The notes below the pieces were generated by a model. That model worked only from the letters and a program-made list of their open reading frames with translations. It was not told the origin of the DNA and ran no database searches. Below are positions 22,596-35,213 of a stretch of DNA of 64,000 bases, one piece after another. Made by a program: the position numbers and the translations under genes. The stretch is from Liolophura sinensis (taxonomy: Eukaryota > Mollusca > Polyplacophora > Chitonida > Chitonidae), in contig NC_088302.1 in assembly GCF_032854445.1 (NCBI RefSeq), forward strand, positions 37,206,191-37,270,190, in the 5' to 3' direction. Each line of letters starts with the position of its first letter. Positions within the stretch are counted from its first letter, which is position 1.

Positions 22596-23399
22596 AAACA
22601 AAAATGTAGAAAACTGTAAAGTTGGGACATAACTCGGTGTTGACGTGAAAACAAGCCTTGTCGGCAATTCTCATGTAAATTACAAAACACGATAGGGCTC
22701 CAGGCAATTTTCTACTCAATTTTATTTCTCAGCTAGGAACGGAGATCGGATTACCATGGATTGTTGAAAAAAGACATTTTTTAAAACTAAGAAGACAAGA
22801 GCTCGTGATTCAATACTCCTCTCGAGCTTGCGTTTCCTCTTGTAGAGGACAGGGGTTCCGTCGTGGTGGGCGTGGCGCAAAGCTCTCTGTCAGGTTCATT
22901 TGGGTTCGCAGATACGAAGTGAATACTCTCTGAACACAGAATACACTGAAATTTCACCTGACAGCGCAGTATTTTCGATGCGATGTGAGGAATACAGGTT
23001 ATTGTAAAGCACGTGAAAAGAAAAAGTCATCAATCGATGAGCCTTAACTTAAAAACCATCAACGGCTTAAAATGTCAGCTTTATGTCATTTACGAAACGC
23101 TGTGTTGATGGGGCGTTAGCATTGTCTTTATAAAACATGGATGAATTAAAAATGTGAGACAACGTTGATGACATTTGAAATGGCAAAAGGAGAAAAATCT
23201 TTCTGGTATCGAACGACGCACCTGTGATGAGTTATCTATTGTCCATGCGTGTTACGACTGTCAGAGCAGTAACACATTTTCTAATAACTGCAAGAGAATA
23301 TCCACGGCCTTTCCTAGATGTTGTCAAAGGTTTGCCTTACATGAAGGAATAATACAATCAGTACTAAGGTGAATTTTGATTCCAAACGTTCGCTTTATC

Positions 23400-24360
23400 C
23401 CAGCTCTTCCTTTTTAAAGTGTTAATGTTATCAGTAATGAGAATGACTGCGTTTCTTCCCAATATAAAGTGTTTATGTAATCAGTAATGGATAGTTTCCA
23501 GAATTGTTTCTTACGTGAAGTGTTAATGCGTTCAGTAATGAGAACACTGTGTTCCTCCAAGACTTCCATACTTGAATAGTTAATGTATTTATTAATTTAT
23601 TTACTTATTTATTTGATTGGTGTTTTACGCCGTACTCAAGAATATTTCACTTATACGACGGCGGCCAGCATTATGGGTGGAAACCGGGCAGACCCCATGG
23701 GAAACCCACGACCATCCGCACGTTGCTGCAGGACCTTCTCACATACGGCCAGAGAGGAAGCCAGCGTGAGCTGGACGAACTCACAGCGACGACATTGGTG
23801 AGAGGCTCCTGGGTCATTACGCTGCGCTAGAAGTGTTAATGTAATCAGTACTGAAATGTATTGTATTTTCAAATGTAGAGTATTATCAATTACATTAATG
23901 TTTCAAGTCATGATTTGGAAACACAGTTTCAAATACTTCATGGGATGTAAACATCTTAAAACATCATGCCTTTTAATTTTAGCGCTTAATCTAAAGTAGA
24001 CGATTGGAAACACAGTTGTATTCTTTGACGATTACATTAACACTTTATGTAAAGTGTGCTTCGCGTTAGTACTTTACATTAACTGTCCATGTAAATTGGA
24101 TGTTTGGAAACATGTTGCCCCTTGTGTCCAGGTTAAAAATCACCATGGAGGACAGAAGTCGTATACATGTAATACAGTGCTCCTAATTGCTGATTACATT
24201 TACACTTTATGTAACGTACACATCTGGAAACGCAACACTTTTCATAATCAGTTAGACATCTGGAAATTCATTTTTCCTAATTAATGATCACATAAACACT
24301 TCTTGTAAGATAATTGTCTGGAAGCATAATTTACTTATTGCATTAACATGTAATGTTTTA
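23400..24360. repeat. Diverged tandem units in opposite orientations
   Basis: Units with AAGTGTTAATGTAATCAGTA lie in forward orientation at about 23415-23585 and 23831-23860. From about 23890 to 24360 the same motif appears reversed (GATTACATTAACACTTTA) together with GGAAACACAG. A SINE splits the forward half. Confidence 0.6.
23588..23833 (-). mobile_element. SINE family A, nearly complete
   Basis: Minus-strand copy running from the A/T tail (GATTGGTGTTTTACGCCGTA) to TCATTACGCTGCGCTAG. It lacks the last ~25 bp of the tRNA-like head (A box). It is flanked by GTTAATGTA on both sides, although that motif is also part of the surrounding tandem repeat. Confidence 0.9.
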
Positions 24361-26596
24361 CGAAGTCTCATAATATAATACAACACAGTTCGTAAAGTAC
24401 CACAGTTTTTTAAAAAATGGAATCCATCAGGTTTATCCTGTGGGATTCTAGTCATAACATAATCGTAAAATTTCCCATTTAAACATCGGTGAAAAACCGT
24501 ATGAAATTTTATACGGAGAACAGCACACATTATGAATCGTGACTGTGCATCTGGTGGAAACAGAATACTAATAAGCAGAAAACAATGTCTGACCAGATCG
24601 TTTATCATTCTGCGGCAAAGTTTGGCTTGTACATGTGTTAAAAGCATGTGCCTGGTGTGTTGTCGAAGACCATAATGTTCTTTGTCGATTCCACAATGGC
24701 CTTTTAAAGGTGAGTTAATATTTTAAATCTGTCGCAATTTGAATTTCGTTAATGGGCAATTTAGACTAAAGACACTATTGAAGTATGAACTATTAAATTA
24801 AGTAAGAAATGGTTTTGTTGAGCCAGTCTTTGATCATAAAGATAACAGTAAAATATACTCACCACATGAAGAAGACCACGTGGATAACTTTCCGGTTATC
24901 AAAAACCTCCATTATCGGCAAATATCGGTACAATCAGCCTCGGGGCTAGATGATGGGAAAAAAGATGGGTGATAATGAAGAATGTTGTCGGGCGGAAGAG
25001 GCTCTGGTAAATCTCATTATTATGTCATTTAAGACGGATAATGAGAACTGGGTGGCTCGCATCTTTGGACATCTTGTTAAAAGATGAAATCTTCTGGGAA
25101 AGTAGGCCTACCCATGAATCAGGAGTTCTTTCTATAGGGAGCACAAAACCAACGTCTGATATGGTCCGTTTGCTGTTTAACCGTCCGATTATCGGAGAAA
25201 GCGTTCCCTTTTTTGACATCACGATCACAAACTCTAGATTTTAAATATGTTAGCTAATATGAATTTCTCAAATCAACTTCCGGCAGATTATTAAGCCTTA
25301 TGCCCTTTTTTCTCTCTCGGTATGATTCTCATTGTCGTACTATAACGATAAGCACTTACCTGACCGCTACAGTCGGTTACTTTGCGACTCGGGGGACACC
25401 TTAAGCCCACAGTAATCCTCTCCTGATAATGACGTTGACAGAAGAATCAAAAACTACCCTCAGACTCAGGTAATTAGTGAGAGGGGGGATCCATTAATGC
25501 GGTGTAGATACCGCCAGTCCGATACCACAGATAGACAAGGTCCGCCTTATCCCAAGTGGGCGTCATCACAATGGTGTCTTAAACAGAAGTACTTCTTTGG
25601 TCGTATAATGCATGCGGGTTCTTCGTTCGCACTAGCTCGCCTGTCACTGTTTGTTGATTTCAGCAAACCAGATCCTGGGAGTCGTACAGTGAAGCGATTC
25701 CACTGAGCAGCGGCTCCGAAGGGAACAATTACTGCATCCTGCGCGATCACAATCAGACTAGCTTAACCAATGCGCCAACGATCATGAGCTTTCATTTTTC
25801 AAGCTTTCCAGCGAGAAGTGACCGTTGAACAATTCAATAGAAATATCTACCAATAGGAACGAGGGAGGTGACCTGCATTGCTCCAAATCGCTCGAGCTTT
25901 GCTGCCATAAGGATGCAGTTTAATTCCGCCACCGGCACCGAGGGACACTATCAGAGAGACTCCCTTTCCCAACCCACTGACTCTTTTACATTGATTTTTC
26001 TCCACCTTCAACACAAAAACACTCGGCCAGATGAAAACATACGCGATGAAGATTTCTGACTTGTTGGGCATGACAACCCCACTTATTTCCCCAATTAACA
26101 CTTGCCGGCATCTGTGATGCGTTTGCCAGTCAGGGCCCTCAACTATTTATGCAGTCACTTTCCGGATTACAACAAAACTAATCAAACTAGCAGAGGCACG
26201 ACGTGGGCTGGAACAGCGCGACTTGAGCGCTGTAACACACTGCCGCTGTGTTTATTGAACACAGAGTGTCAATATCTCCGATCCAAATTTATACCAGGTA
26301 GAGCGGAGGCGGTCGGCCTCACGTCTGCACTTCAACTCAGCTCATACTAAAACTGCTCTCTGTTTCTAGTCAGTGAGACTCTAAACGCTAGTTCAGCCTG
26401 GAATCCATAAATGTAATACCCCGCTTTAAAATATTATCACATTCAAACACACCACTATGCACTTCGCGATTTAAGCTTAAGTTTTGTACATTTGTACTGG
26501 TAGCCTTTCGTCCCCAACGGGGTGTCTGGTTTAAACCGACGAATAAATGATCCAATAGAACATTGCTTTATCTATACATTTCCAGGATCGTATAAA
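24361..26596. other. No recognised gene; GC-richer patch
   Basis: 25480-26360 is GC-richer than its surroundings with short open frames on both strands. On the minus strand a TATAAAT lies at about 26287-26293 followed by unmethylated-looking sequence, so a promoter of a minus-strand transcript (possibly the receptor) is conceivable. No exon could be tied to it. Confidence 0.35.
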
Positions 26597-26785
26597 TATT
26601 TTATTTATTTATCTGATTGGTGTTTTCAGCCGTACTCTAGAATATTTCACTTATATGACGGCGGCCAGCATCGTGGTGGAAGGAAACCGGGAGGAGCCTT
26701 GGAGATCATGACCTGGCAGTCCTTCCCTCATATAACCGGAGAAGAAGCGAACATGAGGCGGAGTTGAACTCACAGCGACTGGACT
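26597..26785 (-). mobile_element. SINE family A, partial
   Basis: Minus-strand copy with the tail GATTGGTGTTTTCAGCCGTA and body GACGGCGGCCAGCATCGTGG to the B-box complement GAGTTGAACTCACAGCGAC. The A-box end is missing. Confidence 0.88.
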
Positions 26786-27240
26786 GTTTAATACCATAGA
26801 CTTAAATAATATATCAGCATCTTTTCCAAATTGTCTGGAAAAGATGTCCATAAACGCTGACACTTCTGGACGTTGTTAAAGACAATGTATTGTACCAGCT
26901 GTACACAATGACTTTTTCAGTTTTTAGCAAGCACATGTACACAAATCGGACTTGAGTTCAATCCGATTCTAGGACAGGAAATATTGAAAATTCCCTTCCT
27001 GGCTTTGTTCTCGGGTAACGGTAGATAGTGTTTTCTCGTGTGGTCTTACGTGAAGATTGTTGAAGACCACATGACTTCCATTTATATGTCACTAAGACAC
27101 AAGTTCGACAGTATAATTCCGGATTACTTCACCCATAATGCACTTACCATTAAAATTTCTTGAGTGAGGCGTTAAGGAACAATCAAAATACATAATAAAG
27201 CTCAACGGGTGTTTGTAATCACCATGTCAGGGATGTTGTG

Positions 27241-27335
27241 AGATTCTAGGACTAGAACTAACAACGACCGCATTGGTGATAGGCTCCTGGTCTTTGTCCT
27301 GCGCGCGGCCAGTTAACCACTCGGCAATGGACGCC
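27241..27335 (-). mobile_element. SINE head fragment
   Basis: Only the tRNA-like part is visible (AACGACCGCATTGGTGATAG, GTTAACCACTCGGCAATGG). It could be a fragment of family A or of a tRNA-Ser/Leu-headed element. Confidence 0.6.
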
Positions 27336-28257
27336 ATTATTTAAGTTTATAGAGCTACCACCTGCTTATTAAGTAGTAATCACCCTATTATGTCATCTCC
27401 GAAGGGCTGCGCTACCAAATATTTATCTTATTAGTACCTCTAGTACCGCTAGGGCACACCAGATGTGGGTTTAAACCTGGCCGTGGACAGGGAATTTGTA
27501 GGTTTCCCTGTTTTCACTGCTTTTGGACCTTGGAGACAATAAGCGGTCGACGACGTAGATTAACATGCTTTCAAGACCGCTGCTCTTCCAGCAACATACT
27601 CCTAACAGCATACACCTTCCAGTATACTCCTAACAGCGCCTACACAGCTTTTTCATTTCGGTTTACATCGCTGTCACAGTCATTGTGGTCACGGTAATGA
27701 GACAGGAAGTGGTGTTGGAAACACAAATCCTCTGTCTCCACTTTTTGTTCCTAATAACACTGGATACACATCCATTCTCTCTATCTAAAGTATGCAAACC
27801 ATCATTCTAATTCACGTCTTAAACAATTTTAATGACGAATGTTACTTAAACAGCTTCTCGCAAAGAGAGCAGTGGTGAAGCTAAGCCTAAACAAGCGTGC
27901 GTGCCTCTCACAGGCTCCAAAGGTCAAGATTGTCTATAGGTGACAGTGATGTACTTGGTTCACCACGATACGCATAGCTACGTTTACATTTGTCGATATA
28001 ACACAACCTACATAAGCACATTCGACACTCTCTCGGTCACGGCCTATGCACGTTGTTGTATATTAGGTGAGTACAAGCCAATTTTTCAAGTTCTGGACAA
28101 TCTCTTAGTTTCAGCTTGATTAACCAAGACGTATATCACTGTAAGTGAGTAATCCGTAAGGTAACTTAGAACAAACATATCTGTAAAGCTCTCACACTTG
28201 CGTAACAAAGCTGTGAAAGTTCAACTTCTGGCTTATTCAACATTAATTCAAGATCGA

Positions 28258-28471
28258 TACGCAGGCTTAATGGTTAGAGTGTCCGCCTCGAGGATGGAAG
28301 ACCTGGGTTCAAATCCGAAAATGACTCGAAAAGTTATACCAAAGACTTTAAAAATGTTACTTCTTGTCGCCTCGCTTGACACTTAGCGCTGGGAAGTTAG
28401 AGCGAGAAACGGGACTGGTTTTGTTCGGTGTCAGGATTATGTGACTGGTTGGGGGTGTCATGTAATATATT
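28258..28471 (+). mobile_element. SINE family C (tRNA-headed)
   Basis: The head has A box TAATGGTTAGAGTG and B box TGGGTTCAAATCC. The body has GCCTCGCTTGACACTTAGCG and GACTGGTTTTGTTCGGTGTC, the latter close to a body motif I recall from mollusc genomes. No clear target duplication was found. Confidence 0.75.
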
Positions 28472-30374
28472 CTCACAAACGTTTCTGCCAAAAGTTCACA
28501 TGCCCTTTTGCAGTTTCCTCAGCTAATTCAATATTGTGTTCTATTGAGTCACCGACTGTAGCTGAATACCAAGTTTCTACAAACGTTTCTGTATATGCCT
28601 AACCTTCAGGGGCTATTCTCCAGGAAGAAAAACTAGCTACTCAACTCAAAACTCTCTGATTAAATAAACTTAGGCTGATTGCACAACTGGTCGAATGAAA
28701 CACCAGGGTAGAAGTTCTGACACTTCTGGACTGTCTGCCATGCAATAAATTAAAAAAAGGAAAAACAAAACATGTACAAGGGCAAATACAAAATAGCCGC
28801 GACATCTTGCAAAATGTCGATGAATGAAAAAGACCTCTTGTTAAGCGAATGTTCCACGTTAAAAGTTAAGATAATAAAACTGACCGACTTGTGGACTGAC
28901 AGTGCGGTTAATATAGAGTTGCTTGACGCAGATAACAAACTGCATTTTACCTATTAATTTGTTCAGCCTATTTACGGAATACACATCGAGGCGGCGGCTG
29001 TCATAGCGGCTGTCTGAGGGAAATTAAGGCCAAACACATTCCATGCCTACACCATCGTCCAGTGAATTAATATCACCTAATCTTCTACTAATATCTGATG
29101 GGCAATCTTCCATTCCATCAAAGTATGTCCGTAAAATATCCTAATTTATCTCCTGGGAGAAAAAACTGAGTTTTTGTGGCGGAAAATAGATTTTTACATC
29201 CGATTCGTACATGCACTCAGATGAAGTCCGTGGACAAATGCTGTTAGGACTTCTGGTATAGCCAACTTCAATCCCGGTCTTCCTGAGTTGATTATGTGGC
29301 CTGAGGAGGACAGTGGTTTTGATTTTCCCTGTCATCAAAGCTTTCAGTGACTCCACATGCCTTCTTCTTCAACATTTAAAACGATTGAACATCATATGAA
29401 AAGAATTAATTAGATGTGTGCCAAAAGTGGCCAAGTTGCCCCGGATACATGTAGCAATGTTATCCCAGAGGAGGCGAGTTTCTTTTTCTCGCTTTAGACC
29501 AATGAAAGAAATTTCGTGGAATTCCACTTTCTCCTCCTTTTTGAAGAACTGTTTCCAGGTTCTTTTAAATATGATAATTTTTTTCTAGACCGTCAATGAT
29601 CGATACTGCGATCTCTTTTCTAAATTGGCTTTAGACAGCATCCATATCGTCCAGTTTTATAACTAGTAATTGCTCATAGTTTCTGAAGTTGCACTGATGC
29701 ATCATGGTTTAAGTTTCAAAATGCGCACCATATTTTAAATTTTCTAATAAAGTGTCATCCAAAGTTATGTTTTCTAAAATATATTAAGTTTTTTTACCAG
29801 TATAGTTTTCAAGGCAATCAAAAGTTAGCACAAAACTGGTAACCATGTCCATGTTTTCTGTTAGACGTATTGTCAGTGTCACGTGAATGATCTGTGGCTG
29901 GATTTAGAGGTGAAGTAAATTGCAAACGACCTGTAACTTCTCAACTTGTGGTATACATCTAATGTGTTATTGTCTTCTCTATATTGCCGTTACATATCCG
30001 CCAAGACGTCGTCATCGTCTGGAAAGCAGCGATATGTAACTGGATGACTCTGTTAACAGCCAGCTCATAACAAAGATGTCCCCGCCGCTCACACATAAAC
30101 TCGATATGCGTCTGCACAAACACGAGAATCCACGCCCGATTCACGTGAACAGTCGGAGCACATTTCTTTCTCCATTTAACAGAGAATCTCGACATGCAAA
30201 GGTTTTTCTTCAGCTGTTAGTGCGGAGGTTTCTCTGGTAATGCTTGTGAAAAAGTGTGAATTTGCGCGATTTTTCAGATGTCCGTTGAGCGTGTTGTAGT
30301 CTAAGTGAACATGACCTCTATCACTTTACAAAAGAACGCTGACCACATGAAATGTACGCTTTGCTGTTCCAGTT
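28472..30374. other. No recognised gene
   Basis: AT-rich sequence. Short open frames at 28.75-28.96 and 29.96-30.2 kb carry no motif. Nothing else is supported. Confidence 0.55.
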
Positions 30375-30648
30375 TTTTATTTGTATACTCATTTATTACA
30401 CTGGAGTTTTACGCCGTACTCAGGAATATTTCACGTATACGACGGCAACCAGCATTATGGTGGAGGAAACCTGGCAGAGCCAGGGGGAAACCCATGACCA
30501 TCGGCAGGTTGCTGCAGACCTTCCCACGTACGGCCGGAGAGGAAGCCAACATGAGCTCGACTTGAACTTACAGCAATCGCATTGGTGAGAGGCTCCTGGG
30601 TCATTACGCTGCGCTAACGCGCTAACCAACTGAGCCACGGAGGCCCCG
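30375..30648 (-). mobile_element. SINE family A, full length
   Basis: Minus-strand copy from the tail (GGAGTTTTACGCCGTACTCA) through the whole head, ending CTAACCAACTGAGCCACGG and AGGCCCC. The A and B boxes can be read on the complement. Confidence 0.93.
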
Positions 30649-30685
30649 ACTAGCATAATAAACCATGGAATCTGTATACTTGCTA

Positions 30686-31125
30686 CAGATTATAAAACCA
30701 CAAATAAAAACGTCTCCTTTAGAATCGCCACAAATAAAAACATTACTTCCAGAGTCGTCACAAGAAAAAGGCACCTTTAGATTCACCACGAATAAAAACC
30801 TTACCTTTATATTTGCCACAAATAAAAACGTCACCTTCAGATTTGTTACAAATAAAAACGTCACCTCTTAGATTCTCCACAAATAAAAACCTCACCTTCA
30901 GATTCAACACAACTGAATTAACCATAAAATCATGACATTTAAGTTAACCATCAATAAAAACGCCACTTTTAGATTTGCCACGAATAAAAACGTCACCATA
31001 AGGTTGGGTACACAGGAAAATGAAATCTTCAGGTTCAACACAATAAGAACGTCAGGTTTAAATTCACCACGCAGACAAACGTCACCAACAGATTCATCTT
31101 ATAGGAAAACGTCACATTGGGCCTA
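30686..31125. repeat. 36-bp minisatellite open on both strands
   Basis: About twelve units with core AATAAAAACGTCACCTT and AGATTCACCAC. Because 36 is divisible by three, frames stay open in both directions (TNKNVTFRFA on plus, NLKVTFLFVA on minus). I read this as a minisatellite rather than a 12-residue repeat protein. Confidence 0.88.
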
Positions 31126-31614
31126 CCGCCTGTTGTGAACAGCACAAATTTCTACACCTCAAAATTTCTCTCTCTTCAGTTTCAGCTTAAAAATAAAAAC
31201 GGCCTAAATTAATTTAGCAAATGTAGCATGTGATTTTCAAGACATTGCTCCTTTGTTGATTGGACGACCTCCCTAAAGTAACCAAAGATTTCCGCTTTCT
31301 AATATGATAATGACTTCTTGATCACTTTCATTTGGACGTAATCCTGGTATTCCGTCAACGTCTGAAGGTCGATATGGTGAAGAGACAGGGGTAATCCTCA
31401 CGTGATCAGCTTAAATGCACATTTCCTTTAATGGACTGGAGTAGGGTTTAGACGAGCTACGCGACTACTTTACAAATAATGTTCATAAGAACACGTGTAC
31501 AGTTAAGTGTTTCGTATTACCATCCGCCTTATACCATTTGTTAGATACTGTGTAAAATGTGATAACTTCAGTCTACGTCACAAGGTGCTGACTCAGAAAT
31601 TACTGTGTCAAGAG

Positions 31615-31765
31615 TATTCTGTCAAAGGCGTCATTTTGGGAATAGGCCTTGCAATTATTGACACGGAACCTCCCTCTTAGTTGACGGCTGGTATGCGAAT
31701 GTCAGTTTCGACGCATAGATTCACTCTAGGATTCTAAAATTTTACAGTGCAACACCTTTGTTGGT
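31615..31765 (+). repeat. Dispersed repeat D1, short copy
   Basis: Matches the right part of the D1 block at 41330-41460 (GTTGACGGCTGGTATGCGAA / GTTGACGTCTGGTATAAGAA, GTTTCGACG). Confidence 0.6.
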
Positions 31766-31816
31766 AAATATGGACAGAGCGATCAGGAGCTTTGGGATCA
31801 GTGCCATAGTCGTATC

Positions 31817-32074
31817 TATTTATTTATTTATTTGATTGGTGTTTTACGCCGTACTCAAGAATATTTCACGTATACCACGGCGGTCAGCATTATGGTGGGA
31901 GGAAACCGGGGGAAACCCACGACCATCCGCAGGCTGCTAACGGATCTTCCCACGTACGGCCGAAGAGGAAGCCAGCATGAGCTGGACTTGAACTCACAGC
32001 GCCCGCTTTGGTGAGAGGCTCCCGGGTCATTACGCTGCGCTAGCGCGCTAACCAACTGAGCCACGGAGGCCCTT
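31817..32074 (-). mobile_element. SINE family A, full length
   Basis: Minus-strand copy with a TATTTATTTATTT tail at the left and ACTGAGCCACGGAGGCCC at the right. It is flanked by the 8-bp target duplication GTCGTATC (31809-31816 and 32075-32082). Confidence 0.93.
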
Positions 32075-32439
32075 GTCGTATCAAAGTATTCCTAATTTGA
32101 GACTACGGGATGTATAAGTGTTCATGTTTATTACATCAAAGATGATTTTATGAACAGTAGCAATCAAATATTCATAATACGAATTTGAATTTCAATTTAA
32201 ATCTTTATTTATTTATGGAGGATTTCCAACAGCCCTTGGTCAGAAGTGTGATTCCTCTCTAAACAATGCAAAAGTACATGGAACATATATACATGTGACC
32301 TTCCGCAATTACAAGAATTCAACAGTGAAACGCTACATAATTTATATACATTATTATATAATCGTAAATAATTAAATGTAAATGTAAAAGTAATAAGTAT
32401 GTAGGCTTAATTTTTTTTAATTATCTGTTAATCGTTTCT

Positions 32440-33676
32440 AGATTAATTCTCTCTGAATCTCTCTGTGGTGTCTATGTAAGTGTGCACGTTCTTAAGGAAT
32501 AATACATTATAACTTTGGTCAAAGTCAACTGAGGCTTTCAGCAGTAAATTAATTATACGTTTCTGGAAGAATATGTTCGAGGATATCATTGGTCCGTGTA
32601 TAGCAGGACAAAAACTATTTTCAAACGTATCCAGCATGTGCTTCCTCTGAGCGGCATGGGCGAGAGAAATAAGAAGGAAATGATAGACGTCCTCCTTGTA
32701 ATGACCACAAAATCACAAGTCTGATCTGCAACGATATTATAACTAAACAGATCAGCATGAAGAGTGCTCAGTTCCATTCTCAATCTGCAATGGGGCATGG
32801 AGGCATAACTATCAAAACTGTTATATACTCGAATTAATAAATTTGATTTTTTTGTCATTAAATGTCGCCTAAGTCTGTCGGGTGGATATTGTCTTACATC
32901 TTCAAACAGAATATTTTAGTTTTTGATAGTTGTTGGGTAACGACGGCGAAAATAGAGAAAGATGGCATTTTAATAGACGTAAATTTGAACTCTTTCTCAA
33001 AGCATAGTATTTATGTCATTTCTATTTGTAAAAAGATCCCCAAGTTGGGGTTAAGTTGTTTGGTAATTTTGAAAAGAGAATTATTCTGTGGATTTTACGA
33101 CGAACATGTAGAGGATCCCAATTTAGTTCATGTCGGTAATGTCGCATGTCGTGTTCGTCTTAAAACCTCCTGTACATAACAGAACCGGTCCAATTTCTGA
33201 GACAGGATAATGCTGCAACTGTCAAATAATACATTGCCATATTCTAAGGTCGATCGATTTATACTAAAAACATATTACTCATACACTTTCTGCTTAATGT
33301 CCTATTTGCTGTAGTCATCATGGCTAATTTTATATTACTTTTACATATTAGTTCCTTATATGATGTGGATATCCCATTTGCCATTGTGTTAAAGTGTTAT
33401 ATCCAGATGTTTATGAGATTGAACACTCCTCACTGCAATGCCATTAAGATACAAGCTAAGGTAAGATGGATTATTCCTCACTGATACAAAAAGAGACAGT
33501 CTTAAGAGCATTAAAATTAGCAATCCACTGATTTGTCCATAATTCCAGGCGCTTTAAATCTCTATTTAACTTATTTTCATAGCCTGCAACATTTACAATA
33601 GGTTCTTGCAAAAATGTATCATCATCAAAAATAGTCATTTCCGATTAAATATGTACACTGATGCCATTTACAAATA
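32440..33676 (-). pseudogene. LINE C-terminal half of reverse transcriptase and tail (broken)
   Basis: The frame resumes at the left end of the transposon as FVNGISVYI, followed by FDDDTFL where an active enzyme would have F-A-D-D, then ELWTNQW. Later come WDPLHVRRKIHRIILFSKL, LRKSSNLRLLKCHLSL and YNSFDSYASMPHCRLRMELS with a cysteine/histidine-containing end, typical of the C-terminal region of such LINEs. Many stops and shifts are present. Confidence 0.88.
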
Positions 33677-35211
33677 AACTCTGTCAAAAAAGAAACGCAA
33701 TCCCCGTATTTTAGAGATTTTAATATTTAGTTTTAGGACGGCACAACTTTTTTCTTATTGAAGACAGAAGTCAGAAATTTGGCAGAATAATAATCAAGAT
33801 GGTCATGTTTAAAACTGTCTTTTCAAAAGTCATCTCACAGACACCAGTTGCTCACCAGGGGGCGTCTTCCTCAGTATCTCGTATGACCACCACGAGCTGC
33901 AATCACTGCAAGGCATCTCCTTGGACAAGAACGGATAAGACGCCGGATTCTCTCCTGGGGAATGGCCCTCCACTCCTCCTGTAACGCAACGGCGAGCTGT
34001 TGAAGCGTCTGTGGCGGTGGCTGACGTTGACGCACGTGTCGATCCAGAGTATCCCACAGGTGTTCAATAGGGTTGAGGTCTGGTGATTTAGAGGGCCACG
34101 GCAAGACATTGACGTTGGAATCCTGCAGAGAGTTCATTGCTGCACGTGCAGTATGAGGCCTGGCGTTGTCCTGTTGAAAAAACTGTGTCTGTGGGTCAAT
34201 AATCGGGAGAAGGTGAGGCTGTAACACGTGGTTGATGTAACGTTGGGCTGTCAGGTTCCCTGGAACGATCACCAAGTCTGATTTCTGGTTGTACGAGAAG
34301 GCCCCCCCCCAAACCATAACACTGCCTCCGCCAAATCTGTCCACCTGCCGGACGCAGATGGGCGCAAAGTGTTCATGACGTCTCCTATACACACGCTGTC
34401 TTCCGTCGTGACGTGTCAAAAGAAAACGGGATTCATCAGAAAACCAGATGCGCCTCCAGTTTTGTAAAGTCCATATCCTTACGGTTGTTGCGCCACCTGA
34501 GTCGTAGGCGTCGATGTAAGGGGCGTAGTACAGGTCCAACAACTGGTCTACAGGCACGTAAACCCGCTTCTTTCAGACGGTTCCTAATCGTTTGAGCCGA
34601 CACTCTCCTCAAACCTGGTATTTGTGTGACAGTCACGGTTGGTGGGGCATGCCAATTACGCAGGTGAAGAACCCGGATGTACCGATCTTGAAGTGGGGTC
34701 GTGATTCTTGGTCTTCCACTTCTCGGGCGATCGTTGGTCGAATTAAAGTTGTTGTAACGGCTCCAAATTCGGGATATCGTTGTTTTGTGAACATTTAGGT
34801 GTCGTGCAATAGTACCAAAACTTTCTCCGGCTTGAAGACGACCAATGGCGATATTTCGGTCGGCAGCACTCAGTCGCGGCATTTTACCGACTGCCTTTCG
34901 TCGACGAATGAATGAATAAAATACGAAAGCACATGGGCTTTTATACACCCCCACACTATAACTGCCATTGACATGATTTGCATGTGAATGGTTCTGTGTG
35001 CGACGTCAACAGGGTCAGTCCATGCGTTGTGACGTCATAAGCAATAAAATACACTTAGGAGAGAAAAGCCAGTTGTTTGGATGGTAATCTTCATTAAAAA
35101 CGTGTATAATTTCATTACATTTGGCTAAAATTTAGGTTGGAAGCAATAACTTTATTCGAACGAATTTTTGATATCCGAGGACAGGGGTTGCGTTTCTTTT
35201 TTGACAGAGTT
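33677..35211 (-). mobile_element. Tc1-like (DD34E) DNA transposon
   Basis: The element is 1535 bp. Its inverted terminal repeats at 33677-33707 and 35181-35211 (start AACTCTGTCAAAAAAGAAAC) differ at about two of 31 positions. It is flanked by the TA duplication typical of Tc1/mariner (33675-33676 and 35212-35213). It lies within the reverse transcriptase of the LINE; leaving it out rejoins LLFLI and FVNG in frame. The high similarity of the two ends suggests a fairly recent insertion. Confidence 0.96.
33871..34882 (-). pseudogene. Tc1-like transposase with one frameshift
   Basis: From the ATG at 34882 (MPRLSAADRNIAIGRLQAG) the frame gives two helix-turn-helix DNA-binding motifs (GTIARHLNVHKTTISRIWSR; RRVSAQTIRNRLKEAGLRA) and ends at 34436. 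The catalytic domain is in another frame up to the stop at 33871. It has FSDESRF, QQDNARPHTA and SPDLNPIEHLWD, with 34 residues between the second D and the E. The change of frame lies between about 34470 and 34490 and needs one base skipped. All three acidic residues are present. The total of about 340 residues is normal for Tc1 transposases. An upstream in-frame ATG at 34954 is unlikely to be used. Confidence 0.95.
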
Positions 35212-35213
35212 TA

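Noticed and set aside
30305-30656. Overlapping frames of 78-86 codons
   Set aside because: They are translations of a family A SINE; similar frames recur at every full SINE copy.
32862-33179. 105-codon plus-strand frame
   Set aside because: Opposite strand of the LINE C-terminal region, where the minus strand carries family motifs.
34436-34954. Transposase start at the upstream ATG (34954)
   Set aside because: The extra residues do not resemble the family, whose proteins start near MPRLSAADR; the ATG at 34882 fits better.
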